DNA of 40,577 bases from Streptomyces benahoarensis (GCF_007280575.1 NZ_VKJP01000016.1:1-40577), one strand, 5' to 3'. Positions 8,184 through 19,458 are shown, numbered from the stretch's first letter. The notes: generated from the letters alone by a model not told the origin. Made by a program: numbers and translations.

Positions 8184-9146
8184 TCAGCGCGCTCGTCCCC
8201 GCGGTTTCAGGGGTGTTGCGGGCAGCTCAGGGGCAGGCAGCGGGGGGCCGTCGTAACCGTGAACGGTGCCGAACCGGTCTCCCCTCACCCAGTCGGCGCG
8301 GGCCTGTTCGATGTCGTCCTGGGTGCGGCCGACGAAGTTCCACCACATGATCAAGTTCTCCTCGAAGGGTTCGCCGCCGAGGAGGAGCAGGGCGCAGTCG
8401 GTGGGGGCGCGGAGCGGGAGTTCGGTGCGGCCGCAGCCGAGGTAGAGGAGGGAGCCGGGGGCCAGGCGTACGCCGTCGACCTCGCTCTCGCCGGAGATGG
8501 TCAGGGCGGCGTACTCGAAGTCCGGGTCGACCGGCAGCCGGGTGTCGGTCCCGGCGGTGAGGGCGAGGTCGGCGCCGACGAGCGGGGAGTACGTGGTGCC
8601 GGGTGAGGTGGCACCGGCCAGTTCGCCGAGGATGACGGTGGCGGTCAGGCCGCCGGCCCCGGTGACGACGGGCAGGTCGTCGTGGTGCTCGAACGACGGC
8701 TCGGTGTGGCGGTGTTCGCCGGGCAGGGCGACCCACAGCTGCGCGCCGTGCAGCAGCCGCGGGTGGTCGCGTGGCGATTCCTCGGAGTGCGCGATGGCCC
8801 GCCCCGAGGTCATCAGGCCCAGTTCGCGCGGGCGGACGGTCTGCAAGCTGCCCAGGCTGTCGCGGTGCAGCACCTCACCGTCGTGCAGCCAGCTGACGGT
8901 CTGCAGGCCCATGTGCGGATGCGGCGGCACCTGCATACCGGGCTCGTCGGCGATGTCGTCGGGACCGTAGTGGTCGACGAAGCACCAGGCGCCGACCATG
9001 CGGCGGCCGAGGTTGGGCAGCAGGCGGCGGACGAGGGTGGACTCGCCGAGCGGCACCTGCTTGCCGGGCTGGACGTCGCGGACCGGCCCCGTGCGGCCGT
9101 TGCCCCCGCAGCGTTTGGTGACGGGTCTCAGATCGAGGTTGCTCAT
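8184..9146 (-). CDS. Pirin family protein
   Basis: 320 residues from ATG 9146. The N-terminal cupin has the pirin metal-binding signature HPHMGLQTVSWL, followed by GRAIAHSEE, then a C-terminal cupin ending in the conserved FEENLIMWWNFVGRT segment. Pirins are iron-binding bicupin proteins: some have quercetinase activity and some act as regulatory partners of metabolic enzymes. The sequence does not say which applies. It sits 80 bp downstream of a short GntR-type regulator on the same strand, which might control it. No signal peptide. Confidence 0.9.
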   Translation of the reverse strand: MSNLDLRPVTKRCGGNGRTGPVRDVQPGKQVPLGESTLVRRLLPNLGRRMVGAWCFVDHYGPDDIADEPGMQVPPHPHMGLQTVSWLHDGEVLHRDSLGSLQTVRPRELGLMTSGRAIAHSEESPRDHPRLLHGAQLWVALPGEHRHTEPSFEHHDDLPVVTGAGGLTATVILGELAGATSPGTTYSPLVGADLALTAGTDTRLPVDPDFEYAALTISGESEVDGVRLAPGSLLYLGCGRTELPLRAPTDCALLLLGGEPFEENLIMWWNFVGRTQDDIEQARADWVRGDRFGTVHGYDGPPLPAPELPATPLKPRGRAR

Positions 9147-9226
9147 GCCGTCACGATAGGCGCGGCGCGGCGCACGATTCGTGCAGCCGTGCGGGCGGGC
9201 ATGTCTGCGCGTACGGGCCGTCGGGG

Positions 9227-9619
9227 TCAGCCGCCGGTGCCGTACGCGGCGCGGAGCGCGTCCCGGACGGCGGCAAGGGCGGCATCGTGGTCCAGGCCCA
9301 GGCGGTGGGCGCGGCGGGCGTAGCCGGCGGCGGCCGTGGCGGCCTCCTTGTCGGCGGCCTCGCCCGCCGCGGCGACAAAGCTGCCGTTACGGCCGCGGGT
9401 CTCGATCACGCCGTCGGCCTCCAGGGCGCGATACGCCTTGGCGACGGTGTTGGCGGCGATCCCCAGCTCGTCGGCGAGGCCGCGGACCGTGGGGAGCCGG
9501 TACCCCACGGGCAGGGCCCCGGACCGGGCCTGGTCGGCGATCCGGGCGCGGACCTGCTCGAACGGGGCGTCGGCGGACCGGGGGTCGAGGATGATCCGGA
9601 GGTGCTGCGGCGAGGACAC
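9227..9619 (-). CDS. Short GntR-family (YtrA-like) transcriptional regulator
   Basis: 130 residues from GTG 9619, chosen because AGGAG lies 8 nt upstream; the ATG at 9685 has no site and adds atypical sequence. The winged helix-turn-helix of GntR regulators is clear: PFEQVRARIADQARSG, then LPTVRGLADELGIAANTVAK, then RALEADGVIETRGRNGSFV. There is only a short Ala-rich helical tail with no effector domain, as in the YtrA subgroup that often controls neighbouring transporter or membrane genes. Nearest downstream gene is pirin. A target is not identifiable here. Confidence 0.88.
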   Translation of the reverse strand: MSSPQHLRIILDPRSADAPFEQVRARIADQARSGALPVGYRLPTVRGLADELGIAANTVAKAYRALEADGVIETRGRNGSFVAAAGEAADKEAATAAAGYARRAHRLGLDHDAALAAVRDALRAAYGTGG

Positions 9620-9717
9620 GGCGGGCGCTCCTGGGGTGCGGGCGGGTACGGCCCGGGGCAGGCCGTACGCGTTTGTCGCACCCATTGTGCGTCAGGGGCG
9701 GTCCGGCCGGCCGGTAC

Positions 9718-9753
9718 CCGCCCCGGGGAGTGGCGGTGTGCTCCCCGGGGCGG
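9718..9753 (-). terminator. Hairpin terminator downstream of asnB
   Basis: A 13-bp GC-rich stem (ccgccccggggag-type arm at 9718-9730, complement at 9741-9753) with a 10-nt loop, immediately after the asnB stop at 9760. Confidence 0.7.
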
Positions 9754-9759
9754 TCCGGT

Positions 9760-11610
9760 TCACAGCTCCAGGGTGGTGCCCGTGGTGCGGAGCCAGGCGT
9801 CGAGGCCGAGGATCAGTTCGGCGCCCGGGCGGATGTCGCCACTCGCGCCGTCGGCGGTGACCTCCTTGGCGACGGCGGAGTCCAGCAGCGGCTGGACGGG
9901 TGCGTTCCGGTCGGCGGCGACGCCCCGCAGCTCGTTCCGCAGCGCCTCGTTGTACCCCGGGTCCTGGGTGCTGGGGTACGGGCTCTTGACGCGGTCGGCG
10001 ACGGAGGCGGGCAGGACGTCACGGACGGCGGCGCGCAGCAGCGACTTCTCCCGGCCGTCGAACGTCTTCATCGACCAGGGGGTGTTGAAGACGTACTCGA
10101 CGAGCCGGTGGTCGCAGAACGGGACGCGGACCTCCAGGCCGACGGCCATCGAGGCGCGGTCCTTGCGGTCGAGGAGGATCTGCACGAAGCGGGTCAGATG
10201 CAGATAGCTGACCTCGCGCATCCGGCGCTGGAGTCCGGCGTCGCTGTCCAGGTACGGGACCTCGGCCAGCGCCTCGCGGTAGCGGCGGTCCTCGTAGCCC
10301 TTGAGGTCGAGCCGGTCGAGGAGAGCGCGGTCGAGCAGCGCCTCGCGGACGGCGTTGCCGCCGGAGAAGCGGCCCGAGACACCGGCGGCTATCCAGGGGA
10401 AGGTGCCGGCGTGCACGGCCTCGGGGTCGTGGAACCAGCGGTAGCCGCCGAAGATCTCGTCGGCCGATTCGCCGGACAGCGCGACCGTCGACTGTTCCCG
10501 TACGGCCTTGAAGAGGAGGTAGAGGGAGGTGTCGCCGTCGCCGAAGCCGTTGGGCAGGTCACGGGCGGCGAGGACGGCGGCGCGGTGCGCCGGGTCCATC
10601 AGGGCTGCGGTGTCCAGCACGATGTCGTGGTGGTCGGAGGCGACATGCTCGGAGAGGGCATGGGCGTACGGGCCGTCGGGGGTGCCGCGCAGATCGTCCG
10701 GGGTGAAGTTCTCGGTGTACCCGGTGAAGTCGACGGCGAACGAGCGGACCGGGCCGCTGCCCTGCGCGGCCAGCGCACCGGCGGAGAGCGCGGTGATCGC
10801 GGACGAGTCGAGGCCGCCGGAGAGCAGGGTGCACAGCGGGACGTCGGCGATGAGCTGGCGGGCGACGATGTCGTCGAGCAGACCGCGGATGTGGCCGACG
10901 GTGGTGTCGAGGTCGTCGGTGTGCTCACGCGCCTGGAGCGCCCAGTAGCAGCGGGTGGTCAGACCGTCGCGGGTGACGCGGACGGTGTGGCCGGGACGGA
11001 CCTCGTGCATGCCCTTGAAGACGCCGTGGCCGGGGGTCTTGGTGAAAGTGATCAGCTCGGCCAGGCCCTCGGCGTCGACGGCGGGCCGCACCTCGGGGTG
11101 GGCGTTGATCGCCTTCGGCTCGGAGCCGAAGAGCACACCGTGCGGGGTGGGCTGGTAATAGAGCGGTTTGATGCCCATCCGGTCGCGGACCAGGAGCAGC
11201 TCCTCGGTCCGCGGGTCCCAGAGCGCGAAGGCGTACATCCCGTTGAGGCGCTCGGTGAACGCCTCGCCCCACTCCAGGTACGCGTGGAGCACGACCTCGG
11301 TGTCGCTCTGCGTGCGGAAGGTGTGCCCCAGCCCCTCCAGCTCGGTCCGCAGCTCGCGGTAGTTGTAGACCTCGCCGCTGTACGTGGTGACGAGCAGGGT
11401 GCGGCCGTCGCGCTCGACGGCCATGGGCTGCTTGCCGCCGTCGAGGTCGATGACGGCGAGGCGGCGGTGGCCGAACGCGGCGTGGGTGTCGAGCCAGATC
11501 CCGGCGGCGTCCGGGCCACGGCACGCCATGGTCTCGGTCATCGCCTCAAGGGTGGGACGCTCGGTGGTGAGGTTACGGTCGTAGGAGATCCATCCGGTGA
11601 TTCCACACAT
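9760..11610 (-). CDS. asnB: Asparagine synthetase B (glutamine-hydrolysing)
   Basis: 616 residues from ATG 11610, with AAGGAG five nt upstream. Cys2 in MCGITGW is the nucleophile of the N-terminal Ntn glutaminase domain, and RGPD and the GHRRLAVIDL region follow. The C-terminal synthetase domain carries the ATP-pyrophosphatase loop LLSGGLDSSAI (residues 262-272), and later ALSGESADEIFGGY. It converts aspartate, glutamine and ATP to asparagine in the cytoplasm. No antibiotic biosynthesis genes adjoin it, so it is probably the housekeeping enzyme. Two palindromes upstream (11681-11723) may regulate it. Confidence 0.93.
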   Translation of the reverse strand: MCGITGWISYDRNLTTERPTLEAMTETMACRGPDAAGIWLDTHAAFGHRRLAVIDLDGGKQPMAVERDGRTLLVTTYSGEVYNYRELRTELEGLGHTFRTQSDTEVVLHAYLEWGEAFTERLNGMYAFALWDPRTEELLLVRDRMGIKPLYYQPTPHGVLFGSEPKAINAHPEVRPAVDAEGLAELITFTKTPGHGVFKGMHEVRPGHTVRVTRDGLTTRCYWALQAREHTDDLDTTVGHIRGLLDDIVARQLIADVPLCTLLSGGLDSSAITALSAGALAAQGSGPVRSFAVDFTGYTENFTPDDLRGTPDGPYAHALSEHVASDHHDIVLDTAALMDPAHRAAVLAARDLPNGFGDGDTSLYLLFKAVREQSTVALSGESADEIFGGYRWFHDPEAVHAGTFPWIAAGVSGRFSGGNAVREALLDRALLDRLDLKGYEDRRYREALAEVPYLDSDAGLQRRMREVSYLHLTRFVQILLDRKDRASMAVGLEVRVPFCDHRLVEYVFNTPWSMKTFDGREKSLLRAAVRDVLPASVADRVKSPYPSTQDPGYNEALRNELRGVAADRNAPVQPLLDSAVAKEVTADGASGDIRPGAELILGLDAWLRTTGTTLEL

Positions 11611-11680
11611 CTCGGCTCCTTCGTCGACAGCGGACCACCGCATCCCGGCAGCGGCCCACGTTGATCACGGTACGCCGAGA

Positions 11681-11723
11681 TAGCTGTAGCTACCACCTAT
11701 GCAGATTCCGGACTGTCCGGAAT
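11681..11723. promoter_or_regulatory. Paired palindromes upstream of asnB
   Basis: TAGCT-GT-AGCTA (11681-11692) and the perfect 19-bp palindrome attccggactgtccggaat (11705-11723, 9-bp arms) lie 70-115 bp upstream of the asnB start in an AT-richer pocket. This is where operators for a dimeric regulator would be expected. The regulator is unknown. Confidence 0.45.
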
Positions 11724-11885
11724 GAGCCAAGGCCGATCCGCTGGGCGGTGCGGGCCGGGTACGCCCCCGGGAGGGAAGGCGTGGGGCGCAGGGCCGGGGG
11801 GCACGGCGGTCCGCCCCCGGGCCGGGGCCTCCGGGCGTCCCCTCGACGGTCGCGCGGCCGGCCATGCGCCGCACTCCGGCACCCC

Positions 11886-12584
11886 TCAGGCGGCTCCGAG
11901 CAGGCCGGCGATCAGGGCGTAGCGCTCATCGGACACCTCCCTTCCCCACAGGGCCGGATCGCCGGAAAGATCCTCCACATGGACACGGAACCCGAGGCCC
12001 AGCTCCCGTATGCATGCGAGGAGTTCGGTGGCGGCGACGCCCGTCGGGTCGGCCTCGCCCCAGCGGCCCTCGATGAGGACCAACCGACCGCCGGGGGCCA
12101 GCAGCCCCGCCCAGTGACGCAGCACGGCCGGCGGGTCGGGCAGTGCCCACAGGACATGGCGTACCAGGACGGTGTCGAACCGCTCCTCCCCCACCGGCGG
12201 GAGCGCCGCGTCACCGGGCAGAAAGCGGGCATCGTGCCCGGCGAGCTTGGCGCGGGCGCGCGCGATCATGGCGGGCGCGTGGTCGACCCCCAGGACGCGG
12301 TGGCCCGCTTCGGCCGCGAGCAGGGCGAGGCTGCCCGTGCCGCAGCCGAGGTCGAGGAGGCCGGCGGGTGGCGCGGGCAGCCATCCGCGCAGCCGGGCGG
12401 CCCAGGCGGCGCGGACCGCCGGATCCCGCAGGCCGTGGTCGGGGGCGTCGTCGAAGGTGGCCGCCGCGGCCTCCCAGTACGCGGCGCCACCGGAGCGGGC
12501 GTCGGCGAGTGGACCGGTCGGTGACCACCGCGGACGAACGGGCTCCGGCGAGCGGCACGATCGGCCTTCCGGTGGCGGCGTCAC
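11886..12584 (-). CDS. Class I SAM-dependent methyltransferase
   Basis: About 232 residues. The Rossmann-fold SAM motifs are intact: motif I LLDLGCGTGSLALLAA, an acidic VLGVDHAPAMI strand for the SAM ribose, FDTVLVRHVLWALPDPPAVLR, and LLAPGGRLVLIEG. This is the UbiE/Methyltransf_11 type; the substrate is not predictable. The start is uncertain. GTG 12584 gives a plausible N-terminus (YWEAAAATFDDAPDHGL follows), while ATG 12680 adds Arg/Pro-rich, non-protein-like sequence. Neither has a strong ribosome site. It is divergent from the GNAT gene. Confidence 0.8.
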   Translation of the reverse strand: MTPPPEGRSCRSPEPVRPRWSPTGPLADARSGGAAYWEAAAATFDDAPDHGLRDPAVRAAWAARLRGWLPAPPAGLLDLGCGTGSLALLAAEAGHRVLGVDHAPAMIARARAKLAGHDARFLPGDAALPPVGEERFDTVLVRHVLWALPDPPAVLRHWAGLLAPGGRLVLIEGRWGEADPTGVAATELLACIRELGLGFRVHVEDLSGDPALWGREVSDERYALIAGLLGAA

Positions 12585-12772
12585 CCGGACGGGCCCTGCC
12601 CGCCGGTGGCGGCGCGTCCGGGCCGGTCCCCGCCCCGCGGATGCCGGACCGGACCGGCCGTGGGCGCGGGGCGGACGCACCGGGACGGTGCGGCGCCGGG
12701 CCGCTCGTGACCGGTGCCCGGCCCGTGAAAACCGGAGGCGATCGGCCCGCCCGTGGCGTACCGTCCGCGGCC

Positions 12773-13699
12773 ATGAGTCCCACCGTGCGTGACTTCCGTC
12801 CCTCGGACGCCCAGGCCGTCGCCGACCTGCGGCGCGCCGCCCTCCCCGCCGTTATCGCCACCCCGCAGGGCCTCGTCCGGCAGCTCGCCACCGCCGCCCC
12901 GGAACAGCGTCTGCGGTGTCTCGTCGCGGAGCGCGAAGGCCGGGTGATCGGGGCCGTCACCGCCCGCCTGGTGCACGACAGCAGCGTGCCGGGGCAGGGC
13001 TCCGCAACGCCCCATGTGCACCCCGAGCACCGGTGGTACGGGGCGGGCGCGGCGCTGCTGGGCGCCGCCGAGGACCATCTCGCGGCCGTCGGCGCGGAAC
13101 GGATCTTCGCCTGGGTGGAGAACGCGCCGGGCCCGCTCGCCTTCGCGGACCGGCGCGGCTACCGCCGGACCCGTCCGGCCCACTTCCTCCGGCTCGGTCT
13201 GGCGGGCGCGGCGCTGCCGCCGCCCGGTGAACTGCCGCCGGGCGTACGGCTGCACACGGGCGCCGATTTCGCCGCGGACCCCGCGCCGGTGTTCGCCGCG
13301 GACGCCGAGACGGCGGTGGACGAGCCGGGCGATGTGCCGTGCGACGCCATGACGTACACGCACTGGCGGCGGCAGATCTGGGAGCACCCCGACCACGATC
13401 CGCGGCTGACGACGGTGGTGACCGTCGACGGTGAGGTGGCGGCCTTCACCCTGGCGACCACCGACGGCCTGGGCCGGTATTCCTCCAGCATGACCGGAAC
13501 GCGGCGGGCGCACCGGGGCCGCGGCCTGGCCCGCCTCGCCAAGACGGCGTCCCTGCGCCGGGCCCGGGACGCGGGCTGCACCGAGGCGTTCACCGGCAAC
13601 GACGCGTCCAACGCCCCGATGCTCGCGGTCAACCACGCCTTGGGCTACCGCCCGTACGGCTTCGAATGGCGCTGCGTCCGGGAGCTGGAGCAGGGGTGA
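12773..13699 (+). CDS. GNAT acetyltransferase with two GNAT domains
   Basis: 308 residues from ATG 12773. The N-terminal half starts TVRDFRPSDAQAVADLRRAAL and carries the acetyl-CoA loop region HPEHRWYGAGAALLGAAEDHL. The C-terminal half has a second, more canonical loop region, TGTRRAHRGRGLARLAKTASL, followed by FTGNDASNAPMLAVNHALGY. This double-domain arrangement occurs in actinobacterial GNATs including mycothiol-synthase-like proteins, but the substrate cannot be named. A longer in-frame extension upstream is Arg/Gly-rich and not protein-like. It converges with icd across a strong terminator. Confidence 0.88.
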   Translation: MSPTVRDFRPSDAQAVADLRRAALPAVIATPQGLVRQLATAAPEQRLRCLVAEREGRVIGAVTARLVHDSSVPGQGSATPHVHPEHRWYGAGAALLGAAEDHLAAVGAERIFAWVENAPGPLAFADRRGYRRTRPAHFLRLGLAGAALPPPGELPPGVRLHTGADFAADPAPVFAADAETAVDEPGDVPCDAMTYTHWRRQIWEHPDHDPRLTTVVTVDGEVAAFTLATTDGLGRYSSSMTGTRRAHRGRGLARLAKTASLRRARDAGCTEAFTGNDASNAPMLAVNHALGYRPYGFEWRCVRELEQG

Positions 13700-13814
13700 G
13701 CCGGGGAGCAGGGGCGAGCGCCGGGTCCGGCCGGGCGCGGGAGGCGCGGGGCGTGGGGCGCGCGCCACCCGCGAGGCGGACCGACCGCCCCCAACAGGGC
13801 AAGCCCCGAACGGT

Positions 13815-13850
13815 CTCCGCCCCGCCCGGCAAGCACCGGACGGGGCGGAG
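13815..13850. terminator. Bidirectional terminator between GNAT and icd
   Basis: A 10-bp perfect outer stem (ctccgccccg / cggggcggag) plus an inner ccgg/ccgg pair form a long hairpin between two convergent genes. Confidence 0.7.
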
Positions 13851-13882
13851 GGCGGAGCGTCGGAATCGCCCCACAAGCCAGA

Positions 13883-16279
<2,397 letters not shown>

Positions 16280-16454
16280 TTATGGATCACTCCTGGGGCC
16301 GCTTCGGCGCCGGATCGGCGGCGCGGGTTGGTTAGCGTTGCGGTGACGAGGCGGGTGCGCGGGTCGGCGGCCGGCATGCCGGGGAGGGTACTGCCGTTCA
16401 CCACCCGGTCCCCCACCGCACCCGCCTCGCCACCGGCGCGACAAGGAGATCCCG

Positions 16455-16790
16455 ATGCCCGTACTCCGCACGGCCTCCCGTACGCCGGTGCCCCCCGTCC
16501 GGCCGGTCCCGCTCGCGCTCGCCGCTCTGGCCGCGCTCACCGGGGCCCTCGCCTGCCCGGCCCCCGCCGCCGCACACGCCCCGGGGCCGCGCCCCGCCGT
16601 CGTACGGGATGCCGCTCTCCCGCACGGCGCGGCGCGCGAGGAGGCGCACGGCGCACGGGACGCCGGGCACAGGACGGGCAGCGAGGGGGAGGCGGGGCCG
16701 CCGGCCCTCGGCGGTATGGCGCTGCTGGCCACCGGCGCCGCCTTCCTCTTCTCCCGCCAGCACCACCGGGCGGTACGCGGCCGGGTCTGA
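16455..16790 (+). CDS. Small secreted, probably membrane-anchored protein of unknown function
   Basis: 111 residues from ATG 16455 with a strong AAGGAG site. The N-terminus looks like a signal peptide: Arg residues, then PLALAALAALTGALACPAPA with a likely cleavage after AAA-HA near residue 41. A His/Arg/Glu-rich hydrophilic middle follows, then an apolar segment GGMALLATGAAFLF and a short basic tail (RQHHRAVRGRV). This matches the layout of cell-wall sorting or tail-anchored proteins, but no clear LPxTG is present. Function not recognised. It is convergent with the NUDIX gene and divergent from icd. Confidence 0.7.
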   Translation: MPVLRTASRTPVPPVRPVPLALAALAALTGALACPAPAAAHAPGPRPAVVRDAALPHGAAREEAHGARDAGHRTGSEGEAGPPALGGMALLATGAAFLFSRQHHRAVRGRV

Positions 16791-16868
16791 GCAGCGGGAC
16801 CGGCCGGACAGACAGCAGCCAGGACGGGAGCCGTCCGGGGAGCCGTCGTACGGCCCGGCGCCGGTGGC

Positions 16869-17351
16869 TCAGCCCGCGGTTGCCAGGTGCTCCGCGAGCC
16901 GGTCGAGGAAGGCGCGCTGGCCCGTCACCAGGCGGGTGCGGGCCTCGTCGGGGGTGCACCAGGCGACGCGGTCGATCTCCGGGAAGGTGCACACCGTGCC
17001 GGAGCGGGGCGGCCAGACCGTCTCGAAGGTTCCCGGCATGATCGCGTCCGGGTCGAGGTCGGCCTCGACCGCCCAGACCGTCACGGTCTTGCCGCCGCTC
17101 TGCCGGACCTCGCCCAGCGGTAGGTACGTCCCACGCGGCGGTGGCAGCCCCAGCTCCTCGGTGAACTCCCGCGCGGCCGCGTCCCGGGGCTCCTCCGGCG
17201 GTACGTACTCGCCCTTGGGCACCGACCAGGCGCCCGCCTCGCGCCGCGCCCACAACGGCCCGCCCATGTGCGCCAGCAGTACCTCGACGCCACTGTCGCC
17301 GGTGTCACCGCGGCGGAACAGCAGCAGTCCGGCGCTGCGTTTCGCGGCCAT
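16869..17351 (-). CDS. NUDIX hydrolase
   Basis: 160 residues from ATG 17351. The Nudix box is complete at residues 47-69: GEYVPPEEPRDAAAREFTEE followed by LGL, fitting G-x5-E-x7-R-E-U-x-E-E-x-G-U. The N-terminus (SAGLLLFRR) and the C-terminal TFPEIDRVAWCTPDEAR segment fit the diadenosine/NTP pyrophosphohydrolase-like group that Streptomyces annotates as NUDIX or DUF4743-type proteins; the substrate is unknown. It lies 41 bp downstream of the GlxA-type regulator on the same strand and may be co-transcribed. Confidence 0.9.
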   Translation of the reverse strand: MAAKRSAGLLLFRRGDTGDSGVEVLLAHMGGPLWARREAGAWSVPKGEYVPPEEPRDAAAREFTEELGLPPPRGTYLPLGEVRQSGGKTVTVWAVEADLDPDAIMPGTFETVWPPRSGTVCTFPEIDRVAWCTPDEARTRLVTGQRAFLDRLAEHLATAG

Positions 17352-17392
17352 GGAGTCAGTCTGCGCGTCCGCCGGTGCGGGCGCCCGGTGGC

Positions 17393-18406
17393 TCAGGCTC
17401 CCGCGCCGGGCTGTGCGGCGGCGACGGCCGGGCGGTCCGTACCCGCACCGGCCGGGCGCGCCGCGCCGCCGCGGAAGGTGCGGCGGTAGGCGAGCGGGGA
17501 GACGCCGATCGCCGCCTGGAGGTGCTGGCGCAGGGACGCCGCGGTGGCGAAGCCGACCTCGCCCGCGATCCGGTCGGCGGAGAGGTCGCTGGACTCCAGC
17601 AGATGGCGGGCGCGGTCCACGCGCTGCTGGATCAGCCAGCGGCCGGGGCTCATGCCCAGCTCCTGCTGGAACCGGCGGGCGAAGGTCCGCCCGCTCATCC
17701 GCGCCTCACCCGCCAAGTCGGCCAGGGTCAGCGGCAGTTGGAGGTGGGCGAGGGCCCAGGCGCGGGCCGCTGCGGTGCTCTCCGCGGCGGGCGACGGCAC
17801 CGGGCGCTCGATGTACTGCGCCTGCCCGCCGTCGCGCCAGGCGGGGACGACGCAGGCCCGTGCCACCCGGTTGGCGATCTCGCTGCCGTGGTCCCGGCGG
17901 ACGAGATGCAGGCAGAGATCCACGCCGGAGGCGGCGCCCGCCGAGGTCAGCACATCACCGTCGTCGACGAAGAGCACGTCCGGGTCGACGCGGACGCGGG
18001 GGTGACGGCGGGCGAACTCCGCCGCGTCGTACCAGTGCGTGGTGGCCGGGCGGCCGTCGAGCAGTCCGGCGGCGGCCAGGACGCGGGCGCCGGTGCAGAT
18101 GGAGACGAGGCGGGTGCCGGGGCGGACCCGGGCCAGGACGTCCGGCGCCTCGGTGACCGCGGACGGCGGAATAATCACCGTATCGGCTGATTCGAGGGCT
18201 TCCGGTCCGTGGTCCGCGGTGATCGTGAAATCGGCGCGGGTGCGGACCGGGCGGCCGTCCGCGCTACAGGTGAGGACGGTGTACCGGCCGGGGAGGGCGC
18301 CGAAGATCCGTGCGGGGATGCCGAGTTCGAAGGGGTAGACGCCGTCGAGCGCGAGGACGACGACGCGGTGCGGGGCGGCAGCCGGGGCGGGCACGGAAGC
18401 AGGCAT
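17393..18406 (-). CDS. GlxA-family transcriptional regulator (DJ-1/PfpI domain plus AraC HTH)
   Basis: 337 residues from ATG 18406. Residues about 14-180 form a DJ-1/PfpI-like amidotransferase-fold sensor domain, including the nucleophile-elbow region LVSICTGARVLAAAGLLDGR. Residues about 220-320 form a two-helix-turn-helix AraC domain: LTLADLAGEARMSGRTFARRF, then DRIAGEVGFATAASLRQHL, then PLAYRRTF. GlxA-type regulators sense small metabolites and usually control an adjacent gene. Here a divergently transcribed oxidoreductase starts 70 bp away, and the interval holds a TGGCA-N4-TGCCA operator candidate. Confidence 0.92.
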   Translation of the reverse strand: MPASVPAPAAAPHRVVVLALDGVYPFELGIPARIFGALPGRYTVLTCSADGRPVRTRADFTITADHGPEALESADTVIIPPSAVTEAPDVLARVRPGTRLVSICTGARVLAAAGLLDGRPATTHWYDAAEFARRHPRVRVDPDVLFVDDGDVLTSAGAASGVDLCLHLVRRDHGSEIANRVARACVVPAWRDGGQAQYIERPVPSPAAESTAAARAWALAHLQLPLTLADLAGEARMSGRTFARRFQQELGMSPGRWLIQQRVDRARHLLESSDLSADRIAGEVGFATAASLRQHLQAAIGVSPLAYRRTFRGGAARPAGAGTDRPAVAAAQPGAGA

Positions 18407-18426
18407 GGCACGATCCTAGCGGAGGT

Positions 18427-18440
18427 TGGCAATCCTGCCA
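18427..18440. promoter_or_regulatory. Candidate operator TGGCA-atcc-TGCCA in the GlxA/oxidoreductase divergent region
   Basis: A 5-bp inverted repeat with 4-bp spacer lies in the AT-richest part of the 69-bp region between the two divergent starts. It is followed by attttcc and is well placed for control of both promoters. Confidence 0.45.
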
Positions 18441-18475
18441 TTTTCCTGATCGGGCCCGGCGGGCACCGTGGAGCC

Positions 18476-19417
18476 ATGACGAACACGATGCGAGTGATCA
18501 GCCAGGACACCTTCGGCGGCCCCGAGGTGCTGACGGAGACCGAACGGGAGCGGCCGGTGCCGGGTATCGGCCAGGTCCTGGTGCGGGTGCGCGCCGCCGG
18601 GCTGAACCCGACCGACTGGAAGAACCGGCAGCGCCGGACCACCGTCTCCCGGCCGCTGCCGCTGGTGCTCGGCTGGGACGTGTCCGGCGTGGTCGAGGCG
18701 GTCGGCTGGGGCGTGGCGCTGCACGAGGTCGGCGACGAGGTGTTCGGGATGCTGCCCTACCCGGACGGCGTCGGCGCCTTCGCCGAGTACGTCCTCGCCC
18801 CCGCGCGGGCGCTGGTGCCGAAGCCGGACACCCTCGACCACGTCCAGGCCGGTGCCCTGCCGCTGGCGGCGCTCACCGCGTGGCAGGCGCTGGTGGACAC
18901 CGCCGGGCTCCGTGAGGGGCAGCGGGTGCTGATCCACGCGGCGGCGGGCGGCGTCGGGCATCTGGCGGTGCAGATCGCCACGGCGCGCGGCGCGTATGTG
19001 ATCGGCACCGCCAGCGAGCCGAAGCATGCGTTCGTCCGCGGGCTGGGCGCCGACGAGATGATCGACTACCGCACGGTGGACTTCGCCGAGGCGGTGCGCG
19101 ACGTGGACGTCGTCCTGGACACCATCGCCGGGGAGTACGGCCCGCGGTCGCTGCGCACGCTGCGCCCCGGCGGGGCGTATGTGAGCATCCTCGGCGCCGA
19201 CGACGCGGTGCGCGCCGAGGCCACACGGCTCGGGGTGCGGGCGGCGGGCATGGTCGTCGAGCACGATCAGCAGGGCATGCGGGCGATCGCCGAGCTGGCG
19301 GCGGCCGGGCGGCTGCGGGCGGAGATCGCCGCGGCGTTCCCCCTGTCCGAGGCGGCCAGGGCCCATGAGCTGGGCGAGACCGGGCGCACCGCGGGGAAGA
19401 TCGTCCTGACGGTGTGA
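18476..19417 (+). CDS. NADP-dependent oxidoreductase of the quinone-reductase (MDR) family
   Basis: 313 residues from ATG 18476, with GTGGAG just upstream. It is a zinc-independent medium-chain dehydrogenase/reductase: a GroES-like N-terminal half (QVLVRVRAAGLNPTDWKNR, LGWDVSGVVEAVG) without zinc ligands, then the cofactor motif VLIHAAAGGVGHLAVQIA. The family reduces quinones or enones with NADPH. Divergent from the GlxA-type regulator, which probably controls it and may sense its substrate. Confidence 0.9.
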   Translation: MTNTMRVISQDTFGGPEVLTETERERPVPGIGQVLVRVRAAGLNPTDWKNRQRRTTVSRPLPLVLGWDVSGVVEAVGWGVALHEVGDEVFGMLPYPDGVGAFAEYVLAPARALVPKPDTLDHVQAGALPLAALTAWQALVDTAGLREGQRVLIHAAAGGVGHLAVQIATARGAYVIGTASEPKHAFVRGLGADEMIDYRTVDFAEAVRDVDVVLDTIAGEYGPRSLRTLRPGGAYVSILGADDAVRAEATRLGVRAAGMVVEHDQQGMRAIAELAAAGRLRAEIAAAFPLSEAARAHELGETGRTAGKIVLTV

Positions 19418-19423
19418 GGCGGC

Positions 19424-19452
19424 CGGGGCCCGGGCGCGCCGCCCGGGCCCCG
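19424..19452. terminator. Bidirectional terminator between the oxidoreductase and Lrp genes
   Basis: A perfect 12-bp stem (cggggcccgggc and complement) with a 5-nt loop fills the 41-bp gap between two convergent genes. Confidence 0.75.
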
Positions 19453-19458
19453 TGCGGG

